NCBI GenBank assembly: GCA_015655375.1
Contig: JAATFD010000007.1
Location: 1 to 34,080, forward strand
From: Actinomycetales bacterium
GTDB lineage: Bacteria; Actinomycetota; Actinomycetes; Actinomycetales; Actinomycetaceae
DNA: 34,080 nt
Reading direction: 5' to 3'
Shown here: positions 1-7,355 of the stretch, one piece after another
Layout: each line of letters begins with the position of its first letter
How positions within the stretch are numbered: the stretch's first letter is position 1
The notes under the pieces: model-generated
Told to the model about the DNA's origin: nothing
The model's input: the letters and a program-made list of their open reading frames with translations, nothing else
Databases searched by the model: none
Program-made: the position numbers and the translations under genes

Positions 1-73
1 ACCCGGAAGCTAAGCCCCACAACGCCGATGGTACTGCCCCCGACAGGGAGTGGGAGAGTAGGACACCGCCGCA
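1..73 (+). rRNA. rrf: 5S ribosomal RNA, 3' part
   Basis: The window begins inside a 5S rRNA. The visible part carries the usual actinobacterial 3' half: GAAGCTAAGCCC near the start, GCCGATGGTACTGC in the middle and GGGAGAGTAGGACACCGCC near the end. The 5' part lies outside the window, and the exact 3' end (about 70-75) is inferred from the family pattern. It is presumably the last gene of an rrn operon, since a strong hairpin follows within 20 bases. Confidence 0.93.
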
Positions 74-90
74 ACCACACGAAACACGAG

Positions 91-126
91 AGGCGCTCAA
101 ACCCACACACGCGGGCTTGAGCGCCT
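91..126 (+). terminator. Terminator hairpin after the rRNA operon
   Basis: AGGCGCTCAA (91-100) is exactly complementary to TTGAGCGCCT (117-126), and CCC/GGG inside the loop can extend the stem. It lies 18 bases after the 5S end. No long T-run follows, as is common in high-GC actinobacteria. It most likely ends rrn transcription. Confidence 0.85.
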
Positions 127-250
127 CCCCACACCACCACGCGACGTGTTGCCGGGCATCGTCTGTATCCGGCTCGCGTGCGTGGTGCCTGCCAGGGTGT
201 GGCCGCCGGGGCGTTGTGGGACATGAACGCAATCATTAGGTGGATTTCTG

Positions 251-382
251 ATGATCATGGATTCCCTCGGGGAGCGAATGGACCTACTTGATGTTCGCCG
301 TCGTCAACTTCGTCGCGACATCTTCTTCGTGACGCGCGTTCCCGAGACGGAGGACGAATCATTGGAGGAGCTCGAGATCTGA
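251..382 (+). CDS. Possible small protein of 43 residues, unknown
   Basis: An ATG at 251 preceded by AGGTGG (238-243, 7-base gap) opens a 43-codon frame that ends with TGA at 380-382. The peptide is charged: an Arg-rich middle (VRRRQLRRD) and an acidic tail (ETEDESLEELE), with no signal peptide or membrane segment. The ribosome-binding site and moderate G/C use at third positions support coding. The short length and lack of a recognised family argue for caution. It could also be a gene remnant between the rRNA operon and the next gene. No function is proposed. Confidence 0.4.
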   Translation: MIMDSLGERMDLLDVRRRQLRRDIFFVTRVPETEDESLEELEI

Positions 383-507
383 TTCCGCAGGGAGTTCTCC
401 TGAGCCCACCGTTGGTGGTGCCCGGTATTGGCCTGTCGGTGTGCGGTCTGCGGGACAGACTGAGGTGTTACAGTGACCCCACTGTTCTCGGAACACAGGA
501 GGTGCAC

Positions 508-714
508 ATGGCGTTTGAAGACGTGAAGAAGGCCGCGGAAGGACTCAAGGACAAGGCTGCAGGCCTTGCCGATTCGACCTTCAAGGACGAGACCAAGACC
601 GATGGCGTACTCGATGCGGTTGCCAACGCTGCCAGGAAGGTCACCGGTGGCAGGTTCGACGACAAGATCGATACGGCTCGTGAGGCTGCGGACGGAAAGA
701 TCGGTTCGGAGTGA
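508..714 (+). CDS. MT0933-like antitoxin-family protein
   Basis: This 68-residue soluble, Lys/Asp/Ala-rich protein starts MAFEDVKKAAEGLKDKA. Its C-terminal half has the pattern ARKVTGGRFDDKIDTA, resembling the TGGKY-x-D-K-x-D core of the Rv0909/MT0933 antitoxin family (PF14013). The ATG at 508 was chosen because AGGAGG (497-502) lies 5 bases upstream; longer in-frame starts lack this. In mycobacteria such proteins are proposed to pair with an adjacent SRPBCC-type toxin, but no toxin-like gene is adjacent here, so an antitoxin role is unproven. A short inverted repeat, CAGTG-ACCC-CACTG (471-484), sits just upstream and could be an operator. A strong hairpin follows the gene. Confidence 0.75.
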   Translation: MAFEDVKKAAEGLKDKAAGLADSTFKDETKTDGVLDAVANAARKVTGGRFDDKIDTAREAADGKIGSE

Positions 715-742
715 CCTGACCGCAACACTGTTCCTGCTGAGA

Positions 743-777
743 GCTGATGGCGAGACCCCTGGGGTCTCGCCATCAGC
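743..777. terminator. Bidirectional terminator, 17-bp inverted repeat
   Basis: GCTGATGGCGAGACCCC (743-759) is perfectly complementary to GGGGTCTCGCCATCAGC (761-777) with one base between, so the real loop opens a few pairs. It lies between two convergent genes (ends at 714 and 817) and can stop transcription from both sides. CGTTTCCT follows on the + strand. Confidence 0.85.
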
Positions 778-816
778 CGTTTCCTGGCCATATTCCGGGA
801 GGTGCGTCGCCGCGCC

Positions 817-2643
817 TCAGATCCAGCTTTGCAGCCACATGCGATCGAGCCACTCCTGGTAGGGGATCCGGACCCCGGTCCACACGGTGTAGAAGTAGGC
901 GGACGTCGCTAGGACGCAGACGATGCAGACCACGGAAAGAACCGCGAAGATCCGCCGGTCGGCGTCGTGAGCGCCGATCCACCGGTGATCGTCCTCCTCG
1001 AAATCTCGCGAACCGTAGCCACGGTCGGGGTCGACTCGCAGCCGAGCCTGATCGAGGCCGATGCCGACGGCCCATGCCAGGACGAGGGCGACGTAGGGCA
1101 CGAAGGCCACGGTGTAGAAGGTGAAGATCGTGCGGTGCGGGTAGGCGAACCATGGGACGTACATCGCGAGGTATCCGCACACGACGATGCCGATGCGCCA
1201 ATTGCGCCAGCGCACCATCGCCCAGATCGCCAGGACGAGGGCGGGGATCGCCATCCACCACATCAGCGGGTTGCCCAGGGCGACGACGTTCTGAACGCAC
1301 TGCCCGCCACCGCAGCTGCCGTCGACCTTCTCGTAGTAGAACGAGGTCGGTCGCAGTTGCAGCAACCAACCGATCGGATACGACTGATACGAATGGGGTG
1401 TGCTCAGGCCGTTGTGGAAGGCCCACATCTCCAGGTGGTAGTTCCACAGGTCGCTGAGCACGGCGAGCGGTCCGGAAGATGGCCCTCCGGCAGTAGCAGT
1501 ACGGCCGTGCGCCCACGCGGCAGGATGGATCATCCATGACCACCAGGACGCGATGTAGACGACGATCGCGGTGGGGACCATCGCTAGGAAGGCGACCGGA
1601 ATGTCCAAGGCGAGGGCGCCGAGCAGGGGGTGCGGGTGCCCATGGCGACGCCGGGTCGTCCATTCGCGCAGTGCGACGAACAAACCGAGGACAGCGATCG
1701 CATAGATCCCTGACCACTTGACCGAACACGCCAGTCCCAACAGGATCCCGGCCACCAGCAGCCACCACCGTGATCCGGCATGGGGTCCGAGCCCGGTCGG
1801 GCCGTCCGGTCCGGCCGTCTCCTCCCACACCTTGAGTTTGCGGACCAGAATCGGGTGGGAGTGCTGTTGATCCTTGATGACAGCGAGCACGGCAGCGACG
1901 ACGAACGTCGACAGGAAGACGTCGAGCAGCCCGGTGCGGGAGAGGACCAGATCGATCCCATCCGTGGCGAGGAAGATTCCAGCCACCAGGACGATGGTCG
2001 GCGAACGGAACAGGTTCCACGCGATGCGGCATAGGAGGAGGACGCCGATGATTCCGGCGACAGCTGCGGAGAAGCGCCAGCCGACAGGATTGTCCCAGCC
2101 GAAAAGCTTCATGCCGAGAGCGATCAGCCACTTGCCGGTCTGCGGATGGACGACATAGGAGCCCTTGGTGCCCAGTCCGGAGAAGTCTCCCGCGGCGAAC
2201 AGAGAATCCCCGTCATCCGCCCACGTGCCCTCGTAGCCGAGATGCCAGAGGGAATAGGCGTCCTTGACGTAGTAGGTCTCGTCGAACATCAACGCATCGA
2301 CTCGGTTGAGTCCGACGAGGCGCAGAACGGCCGCCAGAGCAGTTGCGATCATGGTGGCGATCCATCCGGCGCCGACCGACATCGGGAGCATCCGAGCCCA
2401 TCGGGGGACGACGATCGCGCGACGCGCGGAATGGGACCCAGGGATGGGGCCGGGATCCACAGGTCCGGCAGATACGGGCCCATCGAGTGCTGCGGTGGCG
2501 ACCTCGAGACGTGGCGCTCCTGAAGGATCTGCGTTCGCGGAGGGGGCCGAAACCGCAGACGGGGCGAGCGTCGGATCCCCAGTGGGGGGCTCGGCGTCCG
2601 AAGCGGGTTCGATGTCCGTGCCGGTGTTGGGTGGATCGATCAC
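817..2643 (-). CDS. pmt: Protein O-mannosyltransferase (GT39/PMT family)
   Basis: Polytopic membrane glycosyltransferase of 608 residues. The family transfers mannose from polyprenyl-phosphate-mannose to Ser/Thr of proteins being secreted; the mycobacterial homologue is Rv1002c. An N-terminal disordered Pro/Ala/Asp-rich tail (about 85 residues) precedes the first membrane helix. The conserved first-loop acidic pair is in MFDETYY (D121, E122), and HPQTGKWLIALGMKLFG is another typical PMT motif. Many hydrophobic helices follow, with the PMT C-terminal four-helix region near the end. The GTG at 2643 is the only good N-terminal start. No Shine-Dalgarno is seen, but TAGACT lies exactly 6 bases upstream, suggesting a leaderless mRNA. 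It is divergent from rsmI, as in mycobacteria. Confidence 0.93.
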   Translation of the reverse strand: MIDPPNTGTDIEPASDAEPPTGDPTLAPSAVSAPSANADPSGAPRLEVATAALDGPVSAGPVDPGPIPGSHSARRAIVVPRWARMLPMSVGAGWIATMIATALAAVLRLVGLNRVDALMFDETYYVKDAYSLWHLGYEGTWADDGDSLFAAGDFSGLGTKGSYVVHPQTGKWLIALGMKLFGWDNPVGWRFSAAVAGIIGVLLLCRIAWNLFRSPTIVLVAGIFLATDGIDLVLSRTGLLDVFLSTFVVAAVLAVIKDQQHSHPILVRKLKVWEETAGPDGPTGLGPHAGSRWWLLVAGILLGLACSVKWSGIYAIAVLGLFVALREWTTRRRHGHPHPLLGALALDIPVAFLAMVPTAIVVYIASWWSWMIHPAAWAHGRTATAGGPSSGPLAVLSDLWNYHLEMWAFHNGLSTPHSYQSYPIGWLLQLRPTSFYYEKVDGSCGGGQCVQNVVALGNPLMWWMAIPALVLAIWAMVRWRNWRIGIVVCGYLAMYVPWFAYPHRTIFTFYTVAFVPYVALVLAWAVGIGLDQARLRVDPDRGYGSRDFEEDDHRWIGAHDADRRIFAVLSVVCIVCVLATSAYFYTVWTGVRIPYQEWLDRMWLQSWI

Positions 2644-2649
2644 GGCCCG

Positions 2650-2655
2650 AGTCTA
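2650..2655 (-). promoter_or_regulatory. -10 box of a leaderless pmt promoter
   Basis: Read on the minus strand, TAGACT fits the actinobacterial TAnnnT -10. It ends 6 bases before the GTG start at 2643, which would place the transcription start on the start codon. No convincing -35 is seen. No ribosome-binding site is present, which agrees with leaderless translation. Confidence 0.55.
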
Positions 2656-3154
2656 TTGCCCGGCCCTGACGGCCCCCTGAAAGCGCGGTCGGGAGGGCGT
2701 TCCGGTTGGGCTGGTGGCCGCCGAGGTGCGTCGGCGTTCGACCGTGAGCACGTCACCTCCTTCGGCCGTTGTAGGGCTTCACTGGCTTTGTGGTGAGCGG
2801 GTTGCTGAGGGCAGGGCGCCGGGGACGGGTGTCCTCACCGTCTGTTGCACGGCGGTACAGCGGAAAGGCGGTGACGTGAGCAGACGGTGGTAGCGCCACG
2901 TGGATTCAGGTGTCAGCATCATGGGAGTCCGGGTTGGTCGATTGGTGGCCGTTCAACTAGTAGCGATTCGTCCAGCAACCCAGACACCAATGGGAAGGAC
3001 ACCCTCTGCGGGGCCCCACACGGCCGTGGGACGCCCGCCCGGAACCACGATGAAGACCACCCTGTCAATGCCGAAAGGAGAACGTTCCTCGAGGTCACAA
3101 AACCGACGTGCCTCACGCCCGAGGGAGAATGTGCTTCGCGCGGAGGGAGAGGCA
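2656..3154. other. Long intergenic region between pmt and rsmI
   Basis: About 500 bases between divergent genes. I see no convincing gene: the frame open from 2900 is an upstream extension of rsmI with poor family match. It holds one copy of a degenerate repeat (listed separately) and an AT-richer stretch around 2950-2970. The rsmI promoter must lie here but I could not place it confidently. Confidence 0.5.
2884..2990 (+). repeat. Degenerate intergenic repeat, copy A
   Basis: Positions 2933-2978 match 14297-14342 without gaps at 34 of 46 bases; the clearest block is around CCGTTCA and GATTCG..CAGCAA. Weaker similarity runs on both sides at the same spacing. In this copy ATTGGTG (2941-2947) can pair with CACCAAT (2984-2990). 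The function is unknown. Confidence 0.5.
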
Positions 3155-4036
3155 ATGGGAGGATGGGGCGTGATCTCCGATGAGCAGCCCGTCCAGCGTC
3201 CGGGGTCGATCCTTCTGGCGGCGACCCCGATCGGCGACGTCACCGACGCCTCCCCCAAGTTCCGCCGCGCCCTGTCCCAGGCCGAAATCGTCGCGGCGGA
3301 GGACACCCGTCGTCTCCTCGCCCTCGCCTCGCGTCTGGACGTGCGCGTCAACGGGAAACTGATGAGCCTGCACGACCACAATGAGCAGGACCGCGCCGAT
3401 GCTGTCGTCGGTCTGGCCGAGGACGGGGCTCGAGTGTTGCTCGTCTCCGACGCGGGAATGCCCACGGTCTCGGATCCCGGGTTCCGGGTCGTGCGTCTGG
3501 CGGTCGAGCATCGGGTTCCGGTGTCCGCCCTTCCCGGGCCGTCCGCGCCGATCACCGCCCTGGCGGTGTCCGGCCTGCCCTCGGACCGCTTCGCCTTCGA
3601 GGGCTTTCTTCCGCGCAAGGACGGTGAGGCGAGCCGGTACCTGGAATCGCTGGCCACCGATCCGCACACCCTGATCTTCTTCGAGTCCGCCAAGCGACTC
3701 AACGCGACCCTCGTGCGGATGGCGGAGGCCTTCGGCGGCGCACGTCAGGCCGTCGTGTGCCGAGAGCTGACCAAGGTCCACGAGGAGATCCTGCGTGGCG
3801 ACCTCAACGAGTTGATCGTGCGCACGGCCGGTGAGGTCCTCGGAGAGATCACCATCGTCGTGGCGGGAGCTCGGGAGAATGGTGACGCCGATGACCACGT
3901 GCTGGCCGTCCTCGCCCTTGCGGGTGAGGGGATGCGGCTGAAGGAAGCCGCGGCTCAGGTGGCCGAGGCGACGGGGCTGCGCAAGAACGACCTCTTCAAG
4001 GCGGCGCTCAGGCGGCGTGACGCGGAGCGCGCGTGA
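3155..4036 (+). CDS. rsmI: 16S rRNA (cytidine(1402)-2'-O)-methyltransferase
   Basis: Tetrapyrrole-methylase-fold SAM enzyme of 293 residues (E. coli RsmI has 286). The family 2'-O-methylates C1402 in the ribosomal P site. Family motifs seen: ILLAATPIGDVTDAS near the N-terminus, AAEDTRRLLALA, the SDAGMPTVSDPGFRVVR glycine loop, PGPSAPITALAVSGLP, FEGFLPRK, and FFESAKRL with CRELTKVHEEI. I chose ATG 3155, with GGAGG at 3142-3146. GTG 3170, with GGAGG at 3158-3162, is equally plausible and would shorten the protein by five residues. The region upstream is not conserved family sequence. It converges on pncA. Confidence 0.93.
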   Translation: MGGWGVISDEQPVQRPGSILLAATPIGDVTDASPKFRRALSQAEIVAAEDTRRLLALASRLDVRVNGKLMSLHDHNEQDRADAVVGLAEDGARVLLVSDAGMPTVSDPGFRVVRLAVEHRVPVSALPGPSAPITALAVSGLPSDRFAFEGFLPRKDGEASRYLESLATDPHTLIFFESAKRLNATLVRMAEAFGGARQAVVCRELTKVHEEILRGDLNELIVRTAGEVLGEITIVVAGARENGDADDHVLAVLALAGEGMRLKEAAAQVAEATGLRKNDLFKAALRRRDAERA

Positions 4037-4099
4037 CAGCACATCGGCTGCAGCCGTGGATCGGCCGATCCGATCGGCGCGCGGGCGCTGCGCTGGTGC

Positions 4100-4681
4100 T
4101 CAGGCGGGGAATGCCGTCCCCGAATTGACCAGGACGATCCCGGCCTCGCGCATCCGCGCTCGTGCGGTCGTGCCCTGGTCGGCGTTGACGGGCTCTGTCA
4201 GATCGGTGAACACGCGCGTCGTGAACCCGGCGTGTTCGGCATCGAGCGCGGTCTCCGCGACGCAGTGCGATTCCGCCAACCCGACGATGTCGACCTCGCT
4301 CACGCCCGCGTCGCGCAGGATCTCCTCGAGGCTCGCGTCGTCCTCGGTGACGCCCTCGAACCCGGAATAGGCGGCGGCGTACTGGCCCTTCTTCACCGAG
4401 ACGTCGGCGTGGAGATCGCTCAGCGCCGCGTGCAGCTCGGCCTCGTCGGTGTCCGCGACCCCGTGGGGCGGCCACGTGTCGACGAAATCGGGGGTCTCGG
4501 AGAAATGCTCGCCGGGATCGATATGCCAATCCTGGGTGGTGGCCACGAGGTCGTAGGCGGCGCGATGATCCCGGGCGAAGTCGGCAATGCGGACGGCGAC
4601 GGCATTGCCGCCGGCGACGGGCAGAGCACCGCCCTCGCAGAACGTGGGTTGGACGTCGACGACGATCAAGGCTCGGGACAT
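4100..4681 (-). CDS. pncA: Nicotinamidase (isochorismatase superfamily)
   Basis: 193-residue cytoplasmic cysteine hydrolase. It should convert nicotinamide to nicotinate and ammonia in the NAD salvage path. The catalytic triad is visible as D9 (IVVDVQ), K98 (VKKGQ) and C140 (LAESHC). The metal ligands of PncA are present as D51 and H53 (TQDWH), H59 (GEHF) and H73 (PPHG). This metal set separates nicotinamidases from general isochorismatases. The ATG at 4681 has GGAGG 5 bases upstream on the minus strand. A -10-like TAGGCT lies about 35 bases upstream in the 100-base gap shared with divergent metG. The pyrazinamide-activating enzyme of mycobacteria is the same family; substrate use here is inferred. 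Confidence 0.9.
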   Translation of the reverse strand: MSRALIVVDVQPTFCEGGALPVAGGNAVAVRIADFARDHRAAYDLVATTQDWHIDPGEHFSETPDFVDTWPPHGVADTDEAELHAALSDLHADVSVKKGQYAAAYSGFEGVTEDDASLEEILRDAGVSEVDIVGLAESHCVAETALDAEHAGFTTRVFTDLTEPVNADQGTTARARMREAGIVLVNSGTAFPA

Positions 4682-4716
4682 GACGGCCTCCGGGTGGGGA
4701 GCAGGTCTTCGCTGCC

Positions 4717-4722
4717 AGCCTA
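4717..4722 (-). promoter_or_regulatory. Possible -10 box of pncA
   Basis: TAGGCT on the minus strand, 35 bases upstream of the pncA ATG, fits TAnnnT and would give a leader of about 30 bases containing the GGAGG site. No clear -35 is seen, so this is tentative. Confidence 0.35.
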
Positions 4723-4769
4723 GTGTCCGGGCTCCGGGCCTGCATTCACGGTGCTGACGCACTGGCGTC

Positions 4770-4775
4770 TACGCT
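4770..4775 (+). promoter_or_regulatory. -10 box of a leaderless metG promoter
   Basis: TACGCT fits TAnnnT and ends 6 bases before the metG ATG at 4782. There is no Shine-Dalgarno sequence between them, so transcription probably starts at the A of the start codon. Confidence 0.55.
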
Positions 4776-4781
4776 TGGACC

Positions 4782-6587
4782 ATGACTCGAATCCTCTCCG
4801 CGGTTGCGTGGCCCTACGCGAACGGCCCCCGCCATATCGGCCATGTCGCCGGCTTTGGTGTCCCCTCGGACGTGTTCTCCCGGTACATGCGAATGGCGGG
4901 CAATGAGGTCCTCATGGTGTCGGGCACCGACGAGCACGGAACGCCGATCCTCGTGGCGGCCGACGCCGAGGGCGTATCCCCACGCGAGCTGGCCGATCGC
5001 AACAACCGCCTGATCGTCGAGGATCTCCAGGCGCTCGGTCTGTCCTATGACCTCTTCACCCGGACGACGACGGGCAACCACTACCACGTCGTCCAGTCGA
5101 TGTTCGAGGTCGTGCGCGACAACGGCTACATGCTCGTCCAGACCACGCGTGGTGCGATCAGCCCATCGACCGGGCGCACACTGCCCGACCGCTACATCGA
5201 GGGCACCTGTCCGATCTGCGGGTATGAGGGCGCGCGCGGCGACCAGTGCGACAACTGTGGGAATCAGCTGGACCCGACCGATCTGATCAATCCCCGCTCG
5301 AAGATCAACGGGGAGACCCCGGTCTTCGTCGAGACCGAGCATTACTTCCTGGACCTGCCGTCCCTGGCCGGCGCTTTGTCCGAGTGGCTCGACGAACGGG
5401 ATCGCTCGGGCACGTGGCGACCCAACGTCATCAAGTTCTCCCAGAATTTCCTTGAGGAGATCAAGCCGCGCGCGATGACTCGCGACATCGACTGGGGCAT
5501 CCCGGTTCCCGGCTGGGAGGACCAGCCGAACAAGCGACTCTATGTGTGGTTCGATGCGGTCGTCGGCTATCTGTCCGCTTCCATCGAGTGGGCGCGGCGA
5601 ACAGGCGATCCCGACGCATGGCGCAAGTGGTGGAACGACCCGGAGGCTCTGTCCTATTACTTCATGGGCAAGGACAATATCGTCTTTCACTCCCAGATCT
5701 GGCCTGCCGAGCTGCTGGCCTACAACGGTCAGGGTGACAAGGGCGGCGAGCCCGGCGAGTACGGGGTCCTCAACCTGCCCACCGAGGTCGTCTCCAGCGA
5801 GTTCTTGACGATGGAGGGCAAGAAGTTCGCGAGCTCGCGCGGCATTGTCATCTACGTGCGCGACATGCTCAGCCGCTACCAGGCCGACGCGTTGCGGTAT
5901 TTCATCTGCGCCGCCGGTCCGGAGACCTCCGATGCGGACTTCACGTGGGCGGAGTTCTTGCGTCGCACGAACTCGGAACTTGTGGCCGGGTGGGGGAACC
6001 TTGTCAATCGAACGGCCTCGATGATCCATAAGCGCTTCGGTGCGATCCCCACGCCCTCGGTCCTCGAACAGATCGATCGGGACCTGCTCGATGCCGTCGA
6101 GGCCGGCTTCGACGAGGTCGGGGGTCTGATCCGCACCCATCATCAGAAGGCAGCGCTTGCGGCGGTGATGCGGCTGGTCGGCGAGGCGAACAAATACGTG
6201 ACGGAGACCGAGCCCTTCAAGCTCAAGGCTCCCGAGGAGCGTGGGCGCCTCGGCACGATCCTGTGGGCGCTGGCCCAAGTCGTCACCGATCTCAACACGA
6301 TGCTCTCCCCGTTCCTGCCCCACTCGGCCAACCAGGTCGATTCGGTCCTGGGCGGCACCGGAGGAATCGTCCCGATGCCCCGCATCGAAGAGGTCGCGGA
6401 CCTCGACGTCCGCAATGATGATGGATCGGACCGCCTGTATCCGATCCTCACGGGCGACTATGTCGGTTACCCGGGGTGGGAGCGGCACGACGTCCTCGTC
6501 GGACGCGAGGTTCCTCAGCCCCATCCGGTGTTCGCCAAGCTCGATGAGTCGATCGTCGACGAGGAACTCGAGCGCGCGAGGAAATGA
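4782..6587 (+). CDS. metG: Methionine--tRNA ligase
   Basis: Class I aminoacyl-tRNA synthetase of 601 residues that charges tRNA-Met with methionine. The HIGH motif is H18-I-G-H21. A zinc knuckle follows with C143, C146, C156 and C159. The KMSKS-equivalent loop is KFASS (K348-S352), a form close to the KFSSS of many actinobacterial MetG proteins. The C-terminal helical anticodon-binding region starts near residue 400. There is no C-terminal EMAP-type tRNA-binding domain, which fits the short form of the enzyme. The ATG at 4782 gives the family-typical N-terminus [20 protein letters not shown]. No T-box precedes it; instead a leaderless promoter is suggested. In mycobacteria metG sits beside tatD and rpfB, which here lie 24 kb downstream. 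Confidence 0.97.
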   Translation: MTRILSAVAWPYANGPRHIGHVAGFGVPSDVFSRYMRMAGNEVLMVSGTDEHGTPILVAADAEGVSPRELADRNNRLIVEDLQALGLSYDLFTRTTTGNHYHVVQSMFEVVRDNGYMLVQTTRGAISPSTGRTLPDRYIEGTCPICGYEGARGDQCDNCGNQLDPTDLINPRSKINGETPVFVETEHYFLDLPSLAGALSEWLDERDRSGTWRPNVIKFSQNFLEEIKPRAMTRDIDWGIPVPGWEDQPNKRLYVWFDAVVGYLSASIEWARRTGDPDAWRKWWNDPEALSYYFMGKDNIVFHSQIWPAELLAYNGQGDKGGEPGEYGVLNLPTEVVSSEFLTMEGKKFASSRGIVIYVRDMLSRYQADALRYFICAAGPETSDADFTWAEFLRRTNSELVAGWGNLVNRTASMIHKRFGAIPTPSVLEQIDRDLLDAVEAGFDEVGGLIRTHHQKAALAAVMRLVGEANKYVTETEPFKLKAPEERGRLGTILWALAQVVTDLNTMLSPFLPHSANQVDSVLGGTGGIVPMPRIEEVADLDVRNDDGSDRLYPILTGDYVGYPGWERHDVLVGREVPQPHPVFAKLDESIVDEELERARK

Positions 6588-6635
6588 GCGGCACGATCCC
6601 GTCGCCACGACTGTTCGGGTGGGTGGGCGTCCGGG

Positions 6636-7343
6636 TCAGGACCTCTTCCTGCTCGTGATTGCCGCGGCGACGATCAGCCCAATGCCGAGCAGCGCGACCA
6701 GGGAGATCAGCAGGACCGGGACATTGACATGGTCGATGAAGGCCAGGGCCATGAGGAAGATCCCGACGACAATGACGACGCAGGACCAGATCAGCTGACC
6801 GACACGCACACCGCGGGCCGGGGGTTCGGCCGGTACCTGCACCTCGCCGGTCCGGGCTGGTGCGGTCCACACCGGTGGGGGTGTGGAGGACGTCTCACCC
6901 TGGGAGGGGTCTCCCTTCTGGGGGCCCGGGGGTGCGGTCAGGTCTGGAGTGGGGTCCGCGGACGTCTCGGAGCCCGTGAAGACCGGGGGGGTCTCGACCG
7001 TTCGCCAGTCTGCGACAGGCGCTGCTGGCTCCGGGGACGACGACTGAGCAGTGAGTGTTTCCTCGGCCGCGTCCTCGGAGGGAGCGACGTCTGCCGCTGC
7101 TCCGTCGGCTGGGGCCTCGACGTCGCATGAGGGAGCATCCGCGGGCGGGGTCGCCTCTGGGGGACGAGCCTTCGACATCTGGGCGAATTCGGCGGTTTCG
7201 GCTTCCGGAACAACCTCGACGGTCCTGGCGACCGCCTCGAGCTGTGCGGTGGGTGCATCCGGATCCGTAGGAGTGTCCGCGGCGGGCAGGACCTCAGTTC
7301 GCGGGGACTCCTCTGGGATCGGAGTGTCCGTCGGTGACGACAT
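6636..7343 (-). CDS. Small membrane protein with acidic Pro-rich N-terminus
   Basis: 235 residues. The first ~180 are low-complexity, rich in Pro, Ala, Glu and Thr, and likely disordered. Two membrane helices follow (about 183-204 and 207-229), then a short basic tail (SRKRS). The ATG at 7343 has AGGAG 6 bases upstream on the minus strand. It starts 12 bases after the stop of the PspC-domain gene, so the two are almost surely co-transcribed and this protein is probably part of the same envelope-stress module. I recognise no family beyond that. A topology with the acidic tail outside or inside the cell cannot be decided from sequence, though the basic tail favours a cytoplasmic C-terminus. Confidence 0.8.
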   Translation of the reverse strand: MSSPTDTPIPEESPRTEVLPAADTPTDPDAPTAQLEAVARTVEVVPEAETAEFAQMSKARPPEATPPADAPSCDVEAPADGAAADVAPSEDAAEETLTAQSSSPEPAAPVADWRTVETPPVFTGSETSADPTPDLTAPPGPQKGDPSQGETSSTPPPVWTAPARTGEVQVPAEPPARGVRVGQLIWSCVVIVVGIFLMALAFIDHVNVPVLLISLVALLGIGLIVAAAITSRKRS

Positions 7344-7355
7344 CGTGGTCTCCTC

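Noticed and set aside
2900-3154. N-terminal extension of rsmI
   Set aside because: The extension has no similarity to RsmI and lies over the intergenic repeat. Good ribosome sites occur at 3142 and 3158 for the shorter starts.
4045-4071. CGGCTGCAGCCG and GGATCGGCCGATCC between rsmI and pncA as a terminator
   Set aside because: Both are palindromes without a loop and without a T-run; they would not fold as good hairpins. A weak role cannot be excluded.
4682-4781. T-box or other riboswitch before metG
   Set aside because: Only about 100 bases separate pncA and metG, without a specifier loop or the conserved T-box bulge; the -10 lies too close for any leader.
4746-6608. 620-codon open frame on the minus strand
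   Set aside because: It is antisense to metG, which has all synthetase motifs. The translation shows no family and is a GC-skew shadow of the metG codons.
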